NCBI GenBank assembly: GCA_020137815.1 | Contig: CM035358.1 | Span: forward strand, 6,274,344-6,338,343 | From: Hormiphora californensis | Taxonomy: Eukaryota > Ctenophora > Tentaculata > Cydippida > Pleurobrachiidae | Length of the DNA: 64,000 nt | Direction of reading: 5' to 3' | Part shown: positions 31,278 to 43,627 of the stretch, one piece after another | Layout of the letters: each line of letters starts with the position of its first letter | How positions within the stretch are numbered: position 1 is the stretch's first letter | Made by a program: the position numbers and the translations under genes | The notes under the pieces: generated by a model | Database searches by the model: none | Told to the model about the DNA's origin: nothing | The model's input: only the letters and a program-made list of their open reading frames with translations

Positions 31278-34200
31278 TTACAGGTGAACAGGTTTTCGTT
31301 TTTGTAGCGTGGTGTCCTCGTATATCCTATCGTAAATAATCCCGTCCACCTTACACTCAGAACGTAGCATATCTCGGTACTGTGAAGATATAATGTTAGA
31401 TTGTTATGTTCTAACCCTCCCGGGGCGCGCGAAAAACAGTCTAACTTGGCAAATGTTAGACTGTGGATATATAATAATCGGGGGGGGGGGGGGGTAGATA
31501 TAATATATGTTTTAGACAAGGTGTAATAGACAACAGGAAACGTAGGGAGACAAATAAAAATTCCAATGCTAAAATAACAGCCTTGCTGATAACTGTGCAG
31601 TGAGAAAGACAGTGGGTCGAGCAAGGTAGCTTACATCTTGACAGGAGTTATGGAATCCCCAAACAAATGTAGCTAATCCTGCATCCTTGAGAGTTTGGAT
31701 TGTTTCTTTAGGGTCGTTCTGGAGCAGCCCACTAAATACAGAGATACCCTGGGAAAAAGAGGGTAAATAATAATTGTCTCTCATAGTGGTTAGTTTGTTT
31801 GTTTTAACAAAATACCGATGAGCTCTGCCATGCCAATGCTCTGACCACTGTCAGGCCAATGCTCTGACTACAATTCTCTCGCGCTTTGACAGGATGAGCT
31901 GGGACATTAAGCACTGTGTTATTACTTACATGTAAATTCTCTGAAACAGCAAGTTTCGTACAGGCCTCCAAAGAGCGAAGTCGGCCATCGGTGTAATCAG
32001 TGTATGTCTCAGTGGAGCCTTGCATTATCAGAACAACTGGCCACCTCCCTTGTTTTCTTCGCAACCTGGGTAGGTTTGTTTGTTTGTTGTTACTAAAAGA
32101 TGGAGGATAGTCTGTCAAAAAGGGGTGGAACCGGCACAGATATAGGATTTACCGAGCACTAATTTATAGCTAACATATTAGACATCGGATTGCGTTGACA
32201 CTTGACCATGTCATAGAGATCGGTCGGTTTGCGTCGTGGGACCAGGATTATATGGGACTTGACACTCACATGATCTACCCTCACAGAGCCACATACTTAC
32301 ATGATACAAGTAGTGGGACAGAAACTGCACAAGATGATTCTTCTGTCAGCAGCATGCTCCAGAAGCTCTTTTAGCACACAATCCACATAGCTATTCTTAT
32401 CCGTGTGATACGGGGCTGGGGTGGTACCCTGTAGAGGTAGAGGGGTTTAGTTGGGGACTAGGGTTTAGTTGGGTGGGGTAGGGGGCTGGGGTGGTACCCT
32501 AGGTGGAATTAGAGGGGGTTTAGTTTATAGTTGGGGTGGGTTTAGTTGAGAGGGGTTGGGGTGGTACCCTGTAGAAGGGGGGGTTTAGTTGGGCGCTAGG
32601 GTGGTACCCTGTGGAATTAGAGGGGGTTTAGTTCATAGTTGGGGTGGGTTTAGTTGAGAGGGGCTAGGTTGGTACCCTGTAGAAGGGGGGTTAGTTTAGA
32701 GGGGCTGGGGTGGTACCCTGTAGAGGGCAGGAGGTTATTACGGGAGGGTTTTGTTGGGGGCTGGGGTCAGGGGTGGTACTATAATAGAGGGGAGGGGGTT
32801 TAGCGGGGGGGGGGGGGGGTGTTTTAGGATGGTTGATGAATATTTAGGTTACAGACAGAATATGTAGGTAGCATGTTGGGAGACTTTTAACGACTCGTTG
32901 ACGTCAAAGGGTTTATGTCATGACACCATTAAACCACACATGTTACCAGTTACACACAGCTCAGAGCGAACAAACTGACAGCTGATAGATGAAGAGTAAT
33001 AAAACGACACAATTACATACAGATGGACACACAGACAGACAGATACAGACAGAGACACAGACGGACAGAGACACAGACAGAGACAGAAAGAGACAGAGAC
33101 AAAGACGAACAGAGACAGACAGAGACACAGACAGACAACGACACAGACAGACAAAGACATAGACAGAGACACAGACGGACAGATGCACAGACGAACAGAC
33201 GAACAGACGGACAGACAGAGAGATGATGGTGTTACAAATTTAGATGGTGGGCTGGGACTACTTATTAATATGTTTCTGCAGAGATAGAAAGTGAGAGATA
33301 GAAAGTGAGAGATAGAAAGTTAGAGATAGAAAGTGAGAGATATGCAGTAGTAAGGCAGTGTGATAGTGTACATATATTGCAGGTAAGCGAGGACACGTTA
33401 TGTCGTTAACGTTCCTGCCTACATCACACACACACATACACACAGATGGTGTGTGGAGAGGAAATGGAGAGAGATGTATTAGAGGGCGGGGTAGTGATGG
33501 TCATAGTGAATTAGTGGAGATGAATTAGAGGGCGGGGTAGTAGTGATGGTCATAGTGAATTAGTGGAGATGTATTAGAGGGCGGGGTAGTAGTGATGGTC
33601 ATAGTGAATTAGTGGAGATGTATTAGAGGGCGGGGTAGTGATGGTCATAGTGAATTAGTGGAGATGTATTAGAGGGCGGGGTAGTGATGGTCATAGTGAA
33701 TTAGTGGTTTATTAGCTTTACTATGATCGTGGAATATGAACAGTCTAATATTAGAAAGAAGCTCTGTGCAGTGGTACAATTCAAAGACTTTCTTCTGGGT
33801 TTTCTAAAATCCGGTCCACATTGCCACATGTATGCTGAATATATACGTCATGACAATTGACACCCGTCAATGATGAATGACGTAAAATAATGTCGTGATG
33901 TCATGGCCACATGTATTATACTAGAGGTATTATACGTCATATGACGTAACGTGACGTCAATATCGTGACGTCATTACCTCTTCGGCGAGGTTTGTCTTGA
34001 CCTCCAGCATGATACCAAGATCAGGAGGTAGGGAAGTGGAGCATCTTGGATAGTTCTGGGAATGCCTTGCTGCCCCATCTGTAATGTCCTCTAAACTATC
34101 AGAATGGTGATAGGAAGAGCTGCTCAGAACGCTGCTCGTCAGTAGCCGTCACCTGGGAATAAAAGGAGATATATTATGGTGAAAGATGTATGGTGAAAGA

Positions 34201-34388
34201 AACGGGGCTTGGGGATTTAGAATAAATGGAGATAGATAGATAGGTGTGTAGGATCGGGGATAGGGTAGCTAAGGACTGTGTGGGATGTGGGAGAGCGGTT
34301 AAATGTAGCGGAGTGTTGTGTATATGGAGAGAACACGAGGGAGAGAGAGAGAGAGAGGGAGAGAGAGAGAGAGGGAGAGAGAGAGAGA

Positions 34389-34463
<75 letters not shown>

Positions 34464-34466
34464 TGT

Positions 34467-34528
<62 letters not shown>

Positions 34529-37500
34529 TATTTTCTGGGTAGTTACAGACAGACACACAATACAAGCTCAGTTTTGTAGCAATTTTCTCGATTTATTTTC
34601 ATCTAAATTTGGAACAAACACAAGGTAGCTCGCTTCTACAATTTTCTCGCTATCCCTATCTGTCTATCTCTCTCCATCACAGTCAACTAATGAACCCATG
34701 GGAGGTCATGTGAGGGCAAGTTGTAAGGAAACATATCATACTGTGTGTCATGACAGAACCTCACGTGCCAACTAGCAGAAACACCAACAAATTGGAGTTT
34801 GGATCACCTTTTATCCACTACCCAGGTCCCAGGAAACAATATCCCCCCAATGAAGTCAGCCCTGCCCCCTACCTAACAAGACCAACCCCCTCCCCAGCCC
34901 TGCCCAAGGCCCCTACCTACCCAGCCCCCCTCCCCGAGCCAGCCCTACCCCAGTACCCACCTCAGGAACAGGTAGGTTCCGCAGTACATTATATGTTGTG
35001 TGTGCTAGTGGTAGAGGTCTCTTCCCCACGTGTATCTCTAGATCGTGATACAACACAGCACGGTGGTCTAATGTTATGGTGACGTCAGTCTCCACCATGT
35101 CCGCGCCATGTTGGTAGGCTAGCAGTAGAGAGGAATATGTGTTCTCCGGTACACAGGGGAAACTGGGAGGGAATGTGGTTGTTGAACTGGGGGGAGGGGA
35201 TATGTTATTAAAAAAGTTAGGGAGGGAATCGGTAATCCAGAATATACGTGTATGTTGCACGTTCCTGGCGGGACGCGAGAGATTGAGGCTTTGCAAAAAA
35301 TCATGGGTCTGAACTCTGAACTTATATAAAAACTCACTGATCAAAAAGTTCCCTATCAGTATCAGTGACACCGCAACCACGATGCCCAATTTCAAGGGGA
35401 GTGGAGGTTGGGATCATTGGCTGGGAAGCAACATCCTGTAGCTTCACTGAATCGAGGCCTTTAATTCCAACCACGTTACCTGGAAAATAAACTGTTAGAA
35501 ACTTGAGGTTGAGACTGGAGGGTCTCCGACTAACTGGAATCCATGTACGGGTGCAACTTTTTAATTTCTTTTTATCCTAGCACGGTCAGTCGACTCAAGG
35601 GTGCAAGATGGGTCTTCATGTGGAGTGAAGTTACTGTATGTTAGGAAAAATGAGATATTGATTGTCTTAAAAAGGATATGATTACAATATGTAAATATCC
35701 AATTCTTAGTACTGCTTAACAAATCATGAACACCCGTTTGTTTGTCTAACTAGCGTTTAGCACAGGCAATAAGCCAACTGTTTGAACTTCACACTTTGTA
35801 GATGAACAACTGTGAAGTGATCACTCGATCACCTCGAGGTGCTACTTAGTACTTGTGTAAATAATAATATCTGCATCCAAAGTTTGTTTACTAGATTCAC
35901 TCCTAGATATATTTCTCTAATACAAAGAGATGTAATATCGCCTGATTTATTGACAGGGCGTGCCTCAATCTCTATCACAAATAAAGTTATATCTCAATCT
36001 CTGCATCTCTTATTCATTATCTTACAGCCGACATTGATACTGATTCTCTCCTCTAATTTCTACACACACTGTACCACCACACAGACGTACCAACTACCAC
36101 CACACACTACTCCGTATTACAAAGAACAGCTGCATGTCATTAGTATATTCAGCTCGTAGCTGACCTCTCGAGAGACAGGAGAGGATAGATACGATCTGTT
36201 ATGTTCTAACCCTCCTGGAGCGCGGGAGACAGGGTCGAGCAGGGCAAGATTTGTTACTTTCGTAACCCTCGCTTCGCACCGGGCCGGAGGCGTAATCTGA
36301 CAAGGCAAGATACGAACTGAATGAGTTAGGATCCTAACTGGGTAAACTTACATTCTAAAACTCCCACTATTTTATCAGACAGGTTAACAATAGGCAACTT
36401 CAGATCACCATGTCCCAGGTTTTGGGAGGCATCTAGAGATAGATAGGACCGTCCCACTGCAAGAGGATTGCCACCGATACCAATCGTTATCTCACACCTC
36501 TGAAAAAGAGGGGTAGATGAGTAGAAGGAATTTATTCCTTGTCATCAAACTAGCAATTACGTAATAGTTTACATATTATGCTCTAACAAAAGTTGTTTAA
36601 AAACAATTCTGTAACATACATTACGTAACTGCCATCTGCCAGCTGGTATGCAGTTTAATTACTGAAACTTATGTCATGAGTCTTTCCATGAGACATGTAG
36701 AGAAAACTGGTATTATATACTGAGTGTTAACACCTACCACATGATTATCAGATCGTGAGCTGAAGCAGTAGTTGAGGACTCCACCCTCACCAAATTGTGT
36801 CCCCTCTGCCCCCTGTTTACCATAAGAAGGGGTAGCGTTACCATGGTTACCATGGTTACCAACGTTGGTATAGGAGCACATGTGAACTGGGTGGGAATCC
36901 TGGGAGAAATCTAGTTTAGATCATTCGTACTTTGTGGGCGGTTAAAATTATAGAGATGGGAATTATCTTAGGGACTTTGTGTGGTAGGCGGTTAAAGTTG
37001 TAGAGCTGGAGATGATATAAACGCATTTATAATAAAGCTTGAGAGGTGTGTTGGATGTAATTATGCTATATGCTATATATAGTTTATTCGATGACTTCTA
37101 GGCGGGAAGCAATTGGATATATTGCCCAATTATTATATATTATACGGCCTACGGGGTGTGTGTTCACAATATTCGATTTCCTCCCGCCTCAGATTGTTAG
37201 TCTCGAGGGAATTCATGATATTAAGTCACTGATAATATTAAGTCATCGCGAAGGAACTTCCCGCCACAGCACTCTCTTTGAACAGAAGAGAACCGGATTT
37301 TTGCCGAGGTTGTGAGAAAAGAGGGGAGGTGAGGGTGAGTTTTTGGAAGATAACAGCCAGAAACCGACCGAATTAAGTAAACAGCCAATCAGAACTCGTT
37401 ATTTAGGTCACGTGACTGGTTATCAGCCAATCAGGGACCAGTATTTCCTGATTCGGTCGGTTCCTGATAATAGCTGACATTTACTAACAAGAAGATGATT

Positions 37501-38115
37501 AGAAATAAGAATTGGACCTTCTTAGAAGGTTCAGCAAGAGAGATAGACATGGGGAAGGGTTCCATTGGGATTATATCGACTACTAATTGACTACTAATTG
37601 AATACTAATTGATTTACTAACCTCAGTACTAAAATGAAAGGTAAGATCAGCGGGTTGTGATCCATCGAACATGGTAACAGGTGTTGTTAGCCCATCCCCC
37701 AACCTGATACAATACTGCGTCTCACCTCGCCGTAACACCTCCGGTAACTCTTCTTCTGGGGAGAGAGAGAAATGTGTTAACATCCGTGTTAACATCTGTG
37801 TTAACCTGTGTTAACAATTAACATGTGATCTGTGTTAACATGTGAGCTGTATGTTTGTCATGTATGATCTCTGTTTGCTCTTGAATTGGTTAAATCAGTT
37901 AGCCCCCGAACTGTCTAAACCACAACACAACTAATGAATGATTCCAACTCACCACGGCCAATTAGTCGGTGTATAGGTATGAGAGGTCCTGTAGTAGTGT
38001 CTACAAAACTGTTTGAAACACTGCAATACCCCTCATCTTCAATACAAATATCGGACAGGGATACAGCATCAGCTTTTGATGTGGACGGTGGCTCGTTTTC
38101 AAGTGAAACCATCAT
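31278..38115 (-). CDS. GPCPD1-like: GPCPD1-like glycerophosphodiester phosphodiesterase
   Basis: A cytosolic enzyme that hydrolyses glycerophosphocholine-type diesters to glycerol 3-phosphate and the alcohol. Exons on the minus strand: 37953-38115 (ATG at 38,115), 37622-37755, 36738-36899, 36352-36499, 35338-35479, 34961-35186, 33978-~34130, 32301-32428, 31930-32065, 31635-31748 and 31278-31379 (TAA). All but the seventh join in phase. The GDPD core is clear: GHRG at the domain start, PENTYSSLLLAYQHGADMVE, ETDV, LYHD, LEVK, RRIILCSFCPTTCIM, VLIMQGSTETY, ATFVWGF and VDGIIYDRIYE, with the catalytic His-Arg, Glu, Asp and His in place. The N-terminal half (VGRSYLSL..LKLPIV) resembles the linker of GPCPD1; its starch-binding (CBM20) domain was not found. 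The exon at 33,978 needs a one-base shift between KAFPELSKML and LPPDLGIMLEVK, near a CCC run; an exon before it may be missing. Confidence 0.85.
31405..31456. repeat. GTTCTAACCCTCC-type repeat, copy 2
   Basis: TATGTTCTAACCCTCCCGGGGCGCGCG then AACAGTCTAACTTGGCAA. It lies in the last intron of the GPCPD1-like gene, 25 bp from the splice acceptor of the final exon. Confidence 0.65.
31829..31892. repeat. AATGCTCTGAC foldback mini-repeat, copy 4
   Basis: CCATGCCAATGCTCTGACCACTGTCAGGCCAATGCTCTGACTACAATTCTCTCGCGCTTTGACAG: two cores head to tail instead of at opposite ends, so this copy is rearranged. It lies in an intron of the GPCPD1-like gene. Confidence 0.7.
32411..32785. repeat. Minisatellite seeded on a splice acceptor
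   Basis: Six or so units contain GGGCTGGGGTGGTACCCTGTAG with variable G/T-rich spacers (GTTTAGTTGGGG type). The true boundary of the exon ending at 32,428 is exactly in this motif: GGTGGTACC is exon, CTGTAG is the minus-strand acceptor. Each unit therefore carries a potential decoy acceptor. Confidence 0.8.
33020..33220. repeat. (ACAG)n-rich microsatellite
   Basis: Degenerate ACAG/AGAC repeat of about 200 bp in an intron of the GPCPD1-like gene. It produces spurious Thr/Gln/Arg- and Val/Cys/Leu-rich frames on the two strands. Confidence 0.85.
33284..33342. repeat. 14-bp tandem repeat
   Basis: Four units of 'gagatagaaagtga', the third with one substitution. Confidence 0.85.
33470..33706. repeat. 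47-50-bp minisatellite, five units
   Basis: Unit: gtattagagggcggggtagt, gatggtcatagtgaattagt, ggagat. Two of the units have an extra AGT. High identity between units implies recent expansion. Located in an intron of the GPCPD1-like gene. Confidence 0.9.
34340..34526. repeat. (GA)n microsatellite
   Basis: About 185 bp of GA with GGGA variants and one AAATGTGG interruption at about 34,460; intronic. Confidence 0.95.
36198..36312. repeat. GTTCTAACCCTCC-type repeat, copy 3
   Basis: TATGTTCTAACCCTCCTGGAGCGCG..AGGGTCGAGCAGGGCAAGAT followed by a second 'gtaaccctcgc..gcaccgggccggaggcg..ctgacaaggcaagat'. This copy looks like two units fused. Intronic. Confidence 0.65.
37371..37463. repeat. CAATCAG/GTGACTGG foldback repeat, copy 2
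   Basis: Ends AACCGACCGAAT and ATTCGGTCGGTT are exact complements; the body is nearly identical to 7,742-7,840. Intronic in the GPCPD1-like gene. Confidence 0.8.
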
Positions 38116-39071
38116 GATTCTAGAACTGGAGCATGGTGTACTTAGGAGCGGGGAAGAGAGAGAGAAGAAGAAAGAGAAGAAGAAAGAGATAGATAGAGAA
38201 TGCTAGAATATTGTCTACTGCAAGAACCACCAAAAAACACAAAACACAACCTCAAGCATTGTTAAGATAAAATATGTGCGTGATGTGCAGGAGACGCAGT
38301 GGTCGGCAATTATAAAATTATATAAAAGTTGAGCGACTTATCACGAGTATGAGCACGAGCGTCCTATCGCAAGTTAGATGTTAAGATCGATCAGCAGATC
38401 AAGACTTTTAATACCAGAAAAGACACAGAGTAAGAGCGGTCTTATATGCAGCATCATACTGTCTTTAAATACAAGAGAGAGCGAGCTCAGAACCGGTTTG
38501 TACAACAGGTTTGTAGCGGTCACGTGATCTTTAACATACGGTCATGTGGTAATGAGCAGGGAAGAGAGAGAGATAGAGATAGATAGAGATAGAGAAAGAG
38601 AGAGAGAAAGAGAGAAAGAGAGAGAAGCAGAGCTGTAAGGAAATGCCCTGTACTAGAAAAAGACACCGGTAGGGCGACTCAAAGACGCATACGCAACAGC
38701 ACAGGACCGCCTTAGAATAATAATAGAAAATATTATCAAAAATAACCACAGAATTACTGATGTTATATACAGGACCGCCCTAACAAAACCCCGTGAGGAA
38801 ACAAAAGACCACACCTACAACAAAACGAGGAGGGGTCGCCCCATTGTTATAGCAACGAGAATGAACTTCCGAAAGCTCTCGAAAGCAATTAATGGAGGTG
38901 TGTATGTCGTGTGGGAGAAAAGGTGGGATTGTCATGTGAGGTGTGACGTCGGTTCTAATGACACAATCTGATTCTAGAATGTATGCTTATTATCTATCTC
39001 TCTCACTCTCTCCTTCTCTTTTTTTTCTATCTCTCCCCTAACTCATCCCCTAACTCATCCTCACTACTCAC

Positions 39072-40842
39072 CATGTTGATCTGCAATCTTCTCAAACAAA
39101 CGCTGTTGCCGACTGGCATGGAACCACCTGAGAGGAGAGAGAGGGACCGTTAGACACAGCCTCCCCAGGTGTGTACCTGCTGTGAATTCATTAATATCCC
39201 AGGGAGATCTGGGCGACATAGAGTTTTAAAAATAAATAATTCCGGAAGAGTTTCCAGCAGGAGCTACCGTGTTAGACTTGTTGAGTAACAAGGTTAGAAC
39301 ATGGTGTGGTACTTTGATTTGATTTGAAAATTGAGCGGTTGCCATGGGCGTGAACCCCATTTGGGGACCCTACGCACGGGGTCCAATCACTTAGTGATAT
39401 ATCAGTACGGCCGTGAATGAAGGGCGGTACTTACCTGTGTAGGAACGCAACACTATTCTCCTGTAAAAGTGGCGTGAATAGAGGTACTAACTCAGTAGTA
39501 CTCAGAGTACCTATATATTATCTGAGATAGGTACACCTAGAAAGAAAAGGGCAGATTGTTAATAAATGGGTTTTTATGCTTACATTATGAGGCATGCCAT
39601 CATGCACTAGAACCTTAAAGGAATCATAAAATCCATCAAAGTAAACAACTAAAATCCGTCAAAGAAAACAACACAGCAAAGATTGGTTTGAGGGTTAGAT
39701 TTGCTCCTTTATAAACACAGCAAGTGAACCTTACCGATCGGTAGATATTGGAGTAGTGAGTTGGTAGGCAGGAGAGAGTGGTGGTGCTCGGTAGTCATCT
39801 TCTTCCTCTTCTGTCTGTTCAGAAGCAGTTGTACCCGGTTCAAAGAAAACGTGGAAATTACGAACTGTAGACGACTGAGAGAGATAGATGGGTTTGTTGT
39901 TTCTAAGTCGGTTCGCCCGAAGTGACCACATGAGTAGGCAATATGCAGACGACATATATATTGAACTAGCGCACCCATTGGTTGCGCCTCAAGTAAGGCC
40001 TTTTGATAACCCACCCGGCTTCGCCGGGTGGTTCTTTTCGCCCTTTCAACGTCAACACGGTTGCCATGGCAACTGAATTGGTAACTATGGGGACTGGTAT
40101 GTTAAAAGTCATTCAAAAATATTGACAAACTTTCACTGGAAGTTCCAAAAGTGTGAGCAACAGCTTTACAGCTTTGGTCACATTGAAATGTTTTATGAAG
40201 GAGCAGTCTGTCGCTTAGATACCGCTGAACGAACGACCACCACTTTGTTACTGCTAGCTTGGCTGTCTAGAAACTTGGTATTTTACAGCTGGATGTCTAG
40301 AAACTTAGTGTTCTGATTTACCTGTTTTATTCTTCGCACCCCACGGTTATAACAAGTGTTTTACCTGGTTGCCTTCCTGTTTCCCCGGGTTTGAACAAAA
40401 CAATTACCTGGTGGGTGCGCCTCAAGTAAGGGCTTTTTGATAACCCACCCGGCTTCGCCGGGTGGTTCTTTTTGCCCCTTTTAACGGTTGCCATGGCAAC
40501 TGAATTGGTAACTATGGGGAATGGCCTGTTAAAAGTCATTCGAAATATTAAGAAACTTCAACTGGAACTTCAGAAAGTGTGAATAACAGCTTTACAGCTT
40601 TCGTCATATGAAGTGTTTTATGAAGGAGCACTGTCGCTTAGATACCGCTGAACGAACGGCCACCACTTCGACGTTCATCTCCAAATTATAATAGAGATAG
40701 GAAGCAAGAGAGAATAGTCTCCTGGCATTGCTTAGTGAGCAACAAGATATCCTTTAACACACTTACCGGGCGGGTAACAGATTTAGTTGCGAGGAGTTCG
40801 ATCACCTTGCCACACTTCGAAAGGGCACCAGCGGGAAGCATA
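39072..40842 (-). CDS. Exons of an unidentified multi-exon gene
   Basis: Four exon-like blocks on the minus strand have good GT..AG borders. The first, about 40,766-40,842, begins with ATG (MLPAGALSKCGKVIELLATK) and ends at a GTAAG donor. The second, 39,736-39,873, is acidic and proline-rich (TEEEEDDYRAPPLSPAYQLT). The third, about 39,592-39,656, reads VVYFDGFYDSFKVLVHDGMP. The fourth pair, about 39,436-39,462 and 39,072-39,127, reads ENSVAFLHR then WFHASRQQRLFEKIADQHG; blocks three and four join in phase. The join between blocks two and three is not in phase, so an exon is missing or a base is wrong. I recognise no family. It could be the upstream part of the GPCPD1-like gene, but no phase-compatible link to the exon at 38,115 was found. 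Confidence 0.4.
39981..40660. repeat. Direct duplication with a CACCCGGC/GCCGGGTG hairpin
   Basis: Units at about 39,981-40,230 and 40,415-40,655 share GCGCCTCAAGTAAGG, TTTTGATAACCCACCCGGCT, the hairpin CCACCCGGCTTCGCCGGGTGG, GGTTGCCATGGCAACTGAAT and the downstream 'cttagataccgctgaacgaacg'. It lies in the first intron of the unidentified gene and probably is a two-copy tandem repeat element. Confidence 0.8.
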
Positions 40843-41259
40843 TCGCCTTACTGGAAATAGAACCTGTATTCGCATGAAAATGGAGATATATCAAACAATT
40901 TGTGTCGCATTTCGCAAAGACAATAGTCAATACTGAGTGAGCTGTGAGTTACAAATGCCTTTTGGAGGGGTCCCCATCTGTAGAATGCCAAATATTTGGC
41001 ATCTACAATTACACAAGCTGTGTGGTACACTTTTATCTGGTAGATAATCGATAATCCTAACCAATAACGCAAACTGGTGGTTAACCTAAACTTTCAACCA
41101 CCGAAATCAATTATATTTTTAGGAAAACCGGACTCAACGGGCAAAATTGACAAACTGATATGCATCAGCAACGAAACTAAAGACAATTTAAACTTTTCTA
41201 GCAGCATAGGGACCCTCAAAAAGACATTTGGCAAGCTTACAAAATACAAGACAGAATTT

Positions 41260-42766
<1,507 letters not shown>

Positions 42767-43127
42767 TGAAAGCAAGGATTTTTCGAATTTCCAAACAGGT
42801 TCGAAAATTTAAGATCTTTTGGTGGAACTTTGAAACACATCAAAACAAATTGTTTGAGGCGCGCGGCTTTGATAAAGAGCACCCGCGCTTCAGTAAACGC
42901 AGCGAACTTCTCAAAAACATGCGACTCACAATTACAGGTCAGAATTATCAATATCCAGCCCATCTCCTGGAAATTATTCCCTACCGAAGCGCAGTGGGTG
43001 ACATCTGACACCAGTGGTAGTGATCACAGTCTAGTCACAGTGCGTGCCGTCATACAGTCACACTTGAGTGACGTGTGACTGTATGACGACATACCGCGGC
43101 ACCCTTGTCTCATATAAGACCCTCCTC

Positions 43128-43200
43128 TTCTCACCGGGCCGAAGGCCCGGTGCGGCTACGTGAGGCCGCGTAGCGAGGAGGTTGCATCGAGGTTGCGCGA
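43128..43200. repeat. GC-rich hairpin cluster
   Basis: CACCGGGCCGAAGGCCCGGTG followed by 'gctacgtgaggccgcgtagc' makes two adjoining GC-rich stem-loops. The first stem sequence resembles the hairpin at 36,276 and, in style, those at 40,015, 42,732 and 59,036. Confidence 0.6.
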
Positions 43201-43580
43201 TGTACAGTCAGTGTATGACAACGGCACCCACCCAATTTGACACTGTCATTCAATGACATTGTGATTGACTTGAGTGCATGCAATATCAAGTATCAAAATG
43301 GGGTCAGCTGCAGTACCGCCAGACGCCCATACTGATACAGATTGTTGACAAGAACTTGAAGGGGCATATCTCAAGGGGTTAAATAAAATCGAAATCTATC
43401 CGTTGTATTACACACACACACTAACAAAATATTCCCGATCCTCCTTCACCTTTCAATCAATAGAAAATAGTTTACTGTTACAGCACAGTCACCCATGTAC
43501 TCTCTTAATTGAGTTCATTGTCTGCGAAAGGTTCACTTCCAAATCCCCACACATTTTAGTAGGCTTGTCAGCTAAACACT

Positions 43581-43627
43581 AACTAGAAAGTGTATTGGGA
43601 GCTCTCTAGAAAGTGTATTGGGAGCTC
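43581..43627. repeat. 23-bp tandem duplication over a stop codon
   Basis: CTAGAAAGTGTATTGGGAGC-TCT occurs twice in a row. The copy nearer the gene encodes the last codons and the TAG stop of the XRRA1-like protein. Confidence 0.85.

Noticed and set aside
34217-34628. Open frames rich in Arg-Glu on one strand and Ser-Leu on the other
   Set aside because: Intronic GA microsatellite of the GPCPD1-like gene.
37953-39127. Joining the unidentified 39-40.8 kb exons to the GPCPD1-like gene
   Set aside because: Splicing the exon ending at 39,072 to the one at 38,115 breaks the frame; kept as separate genes.
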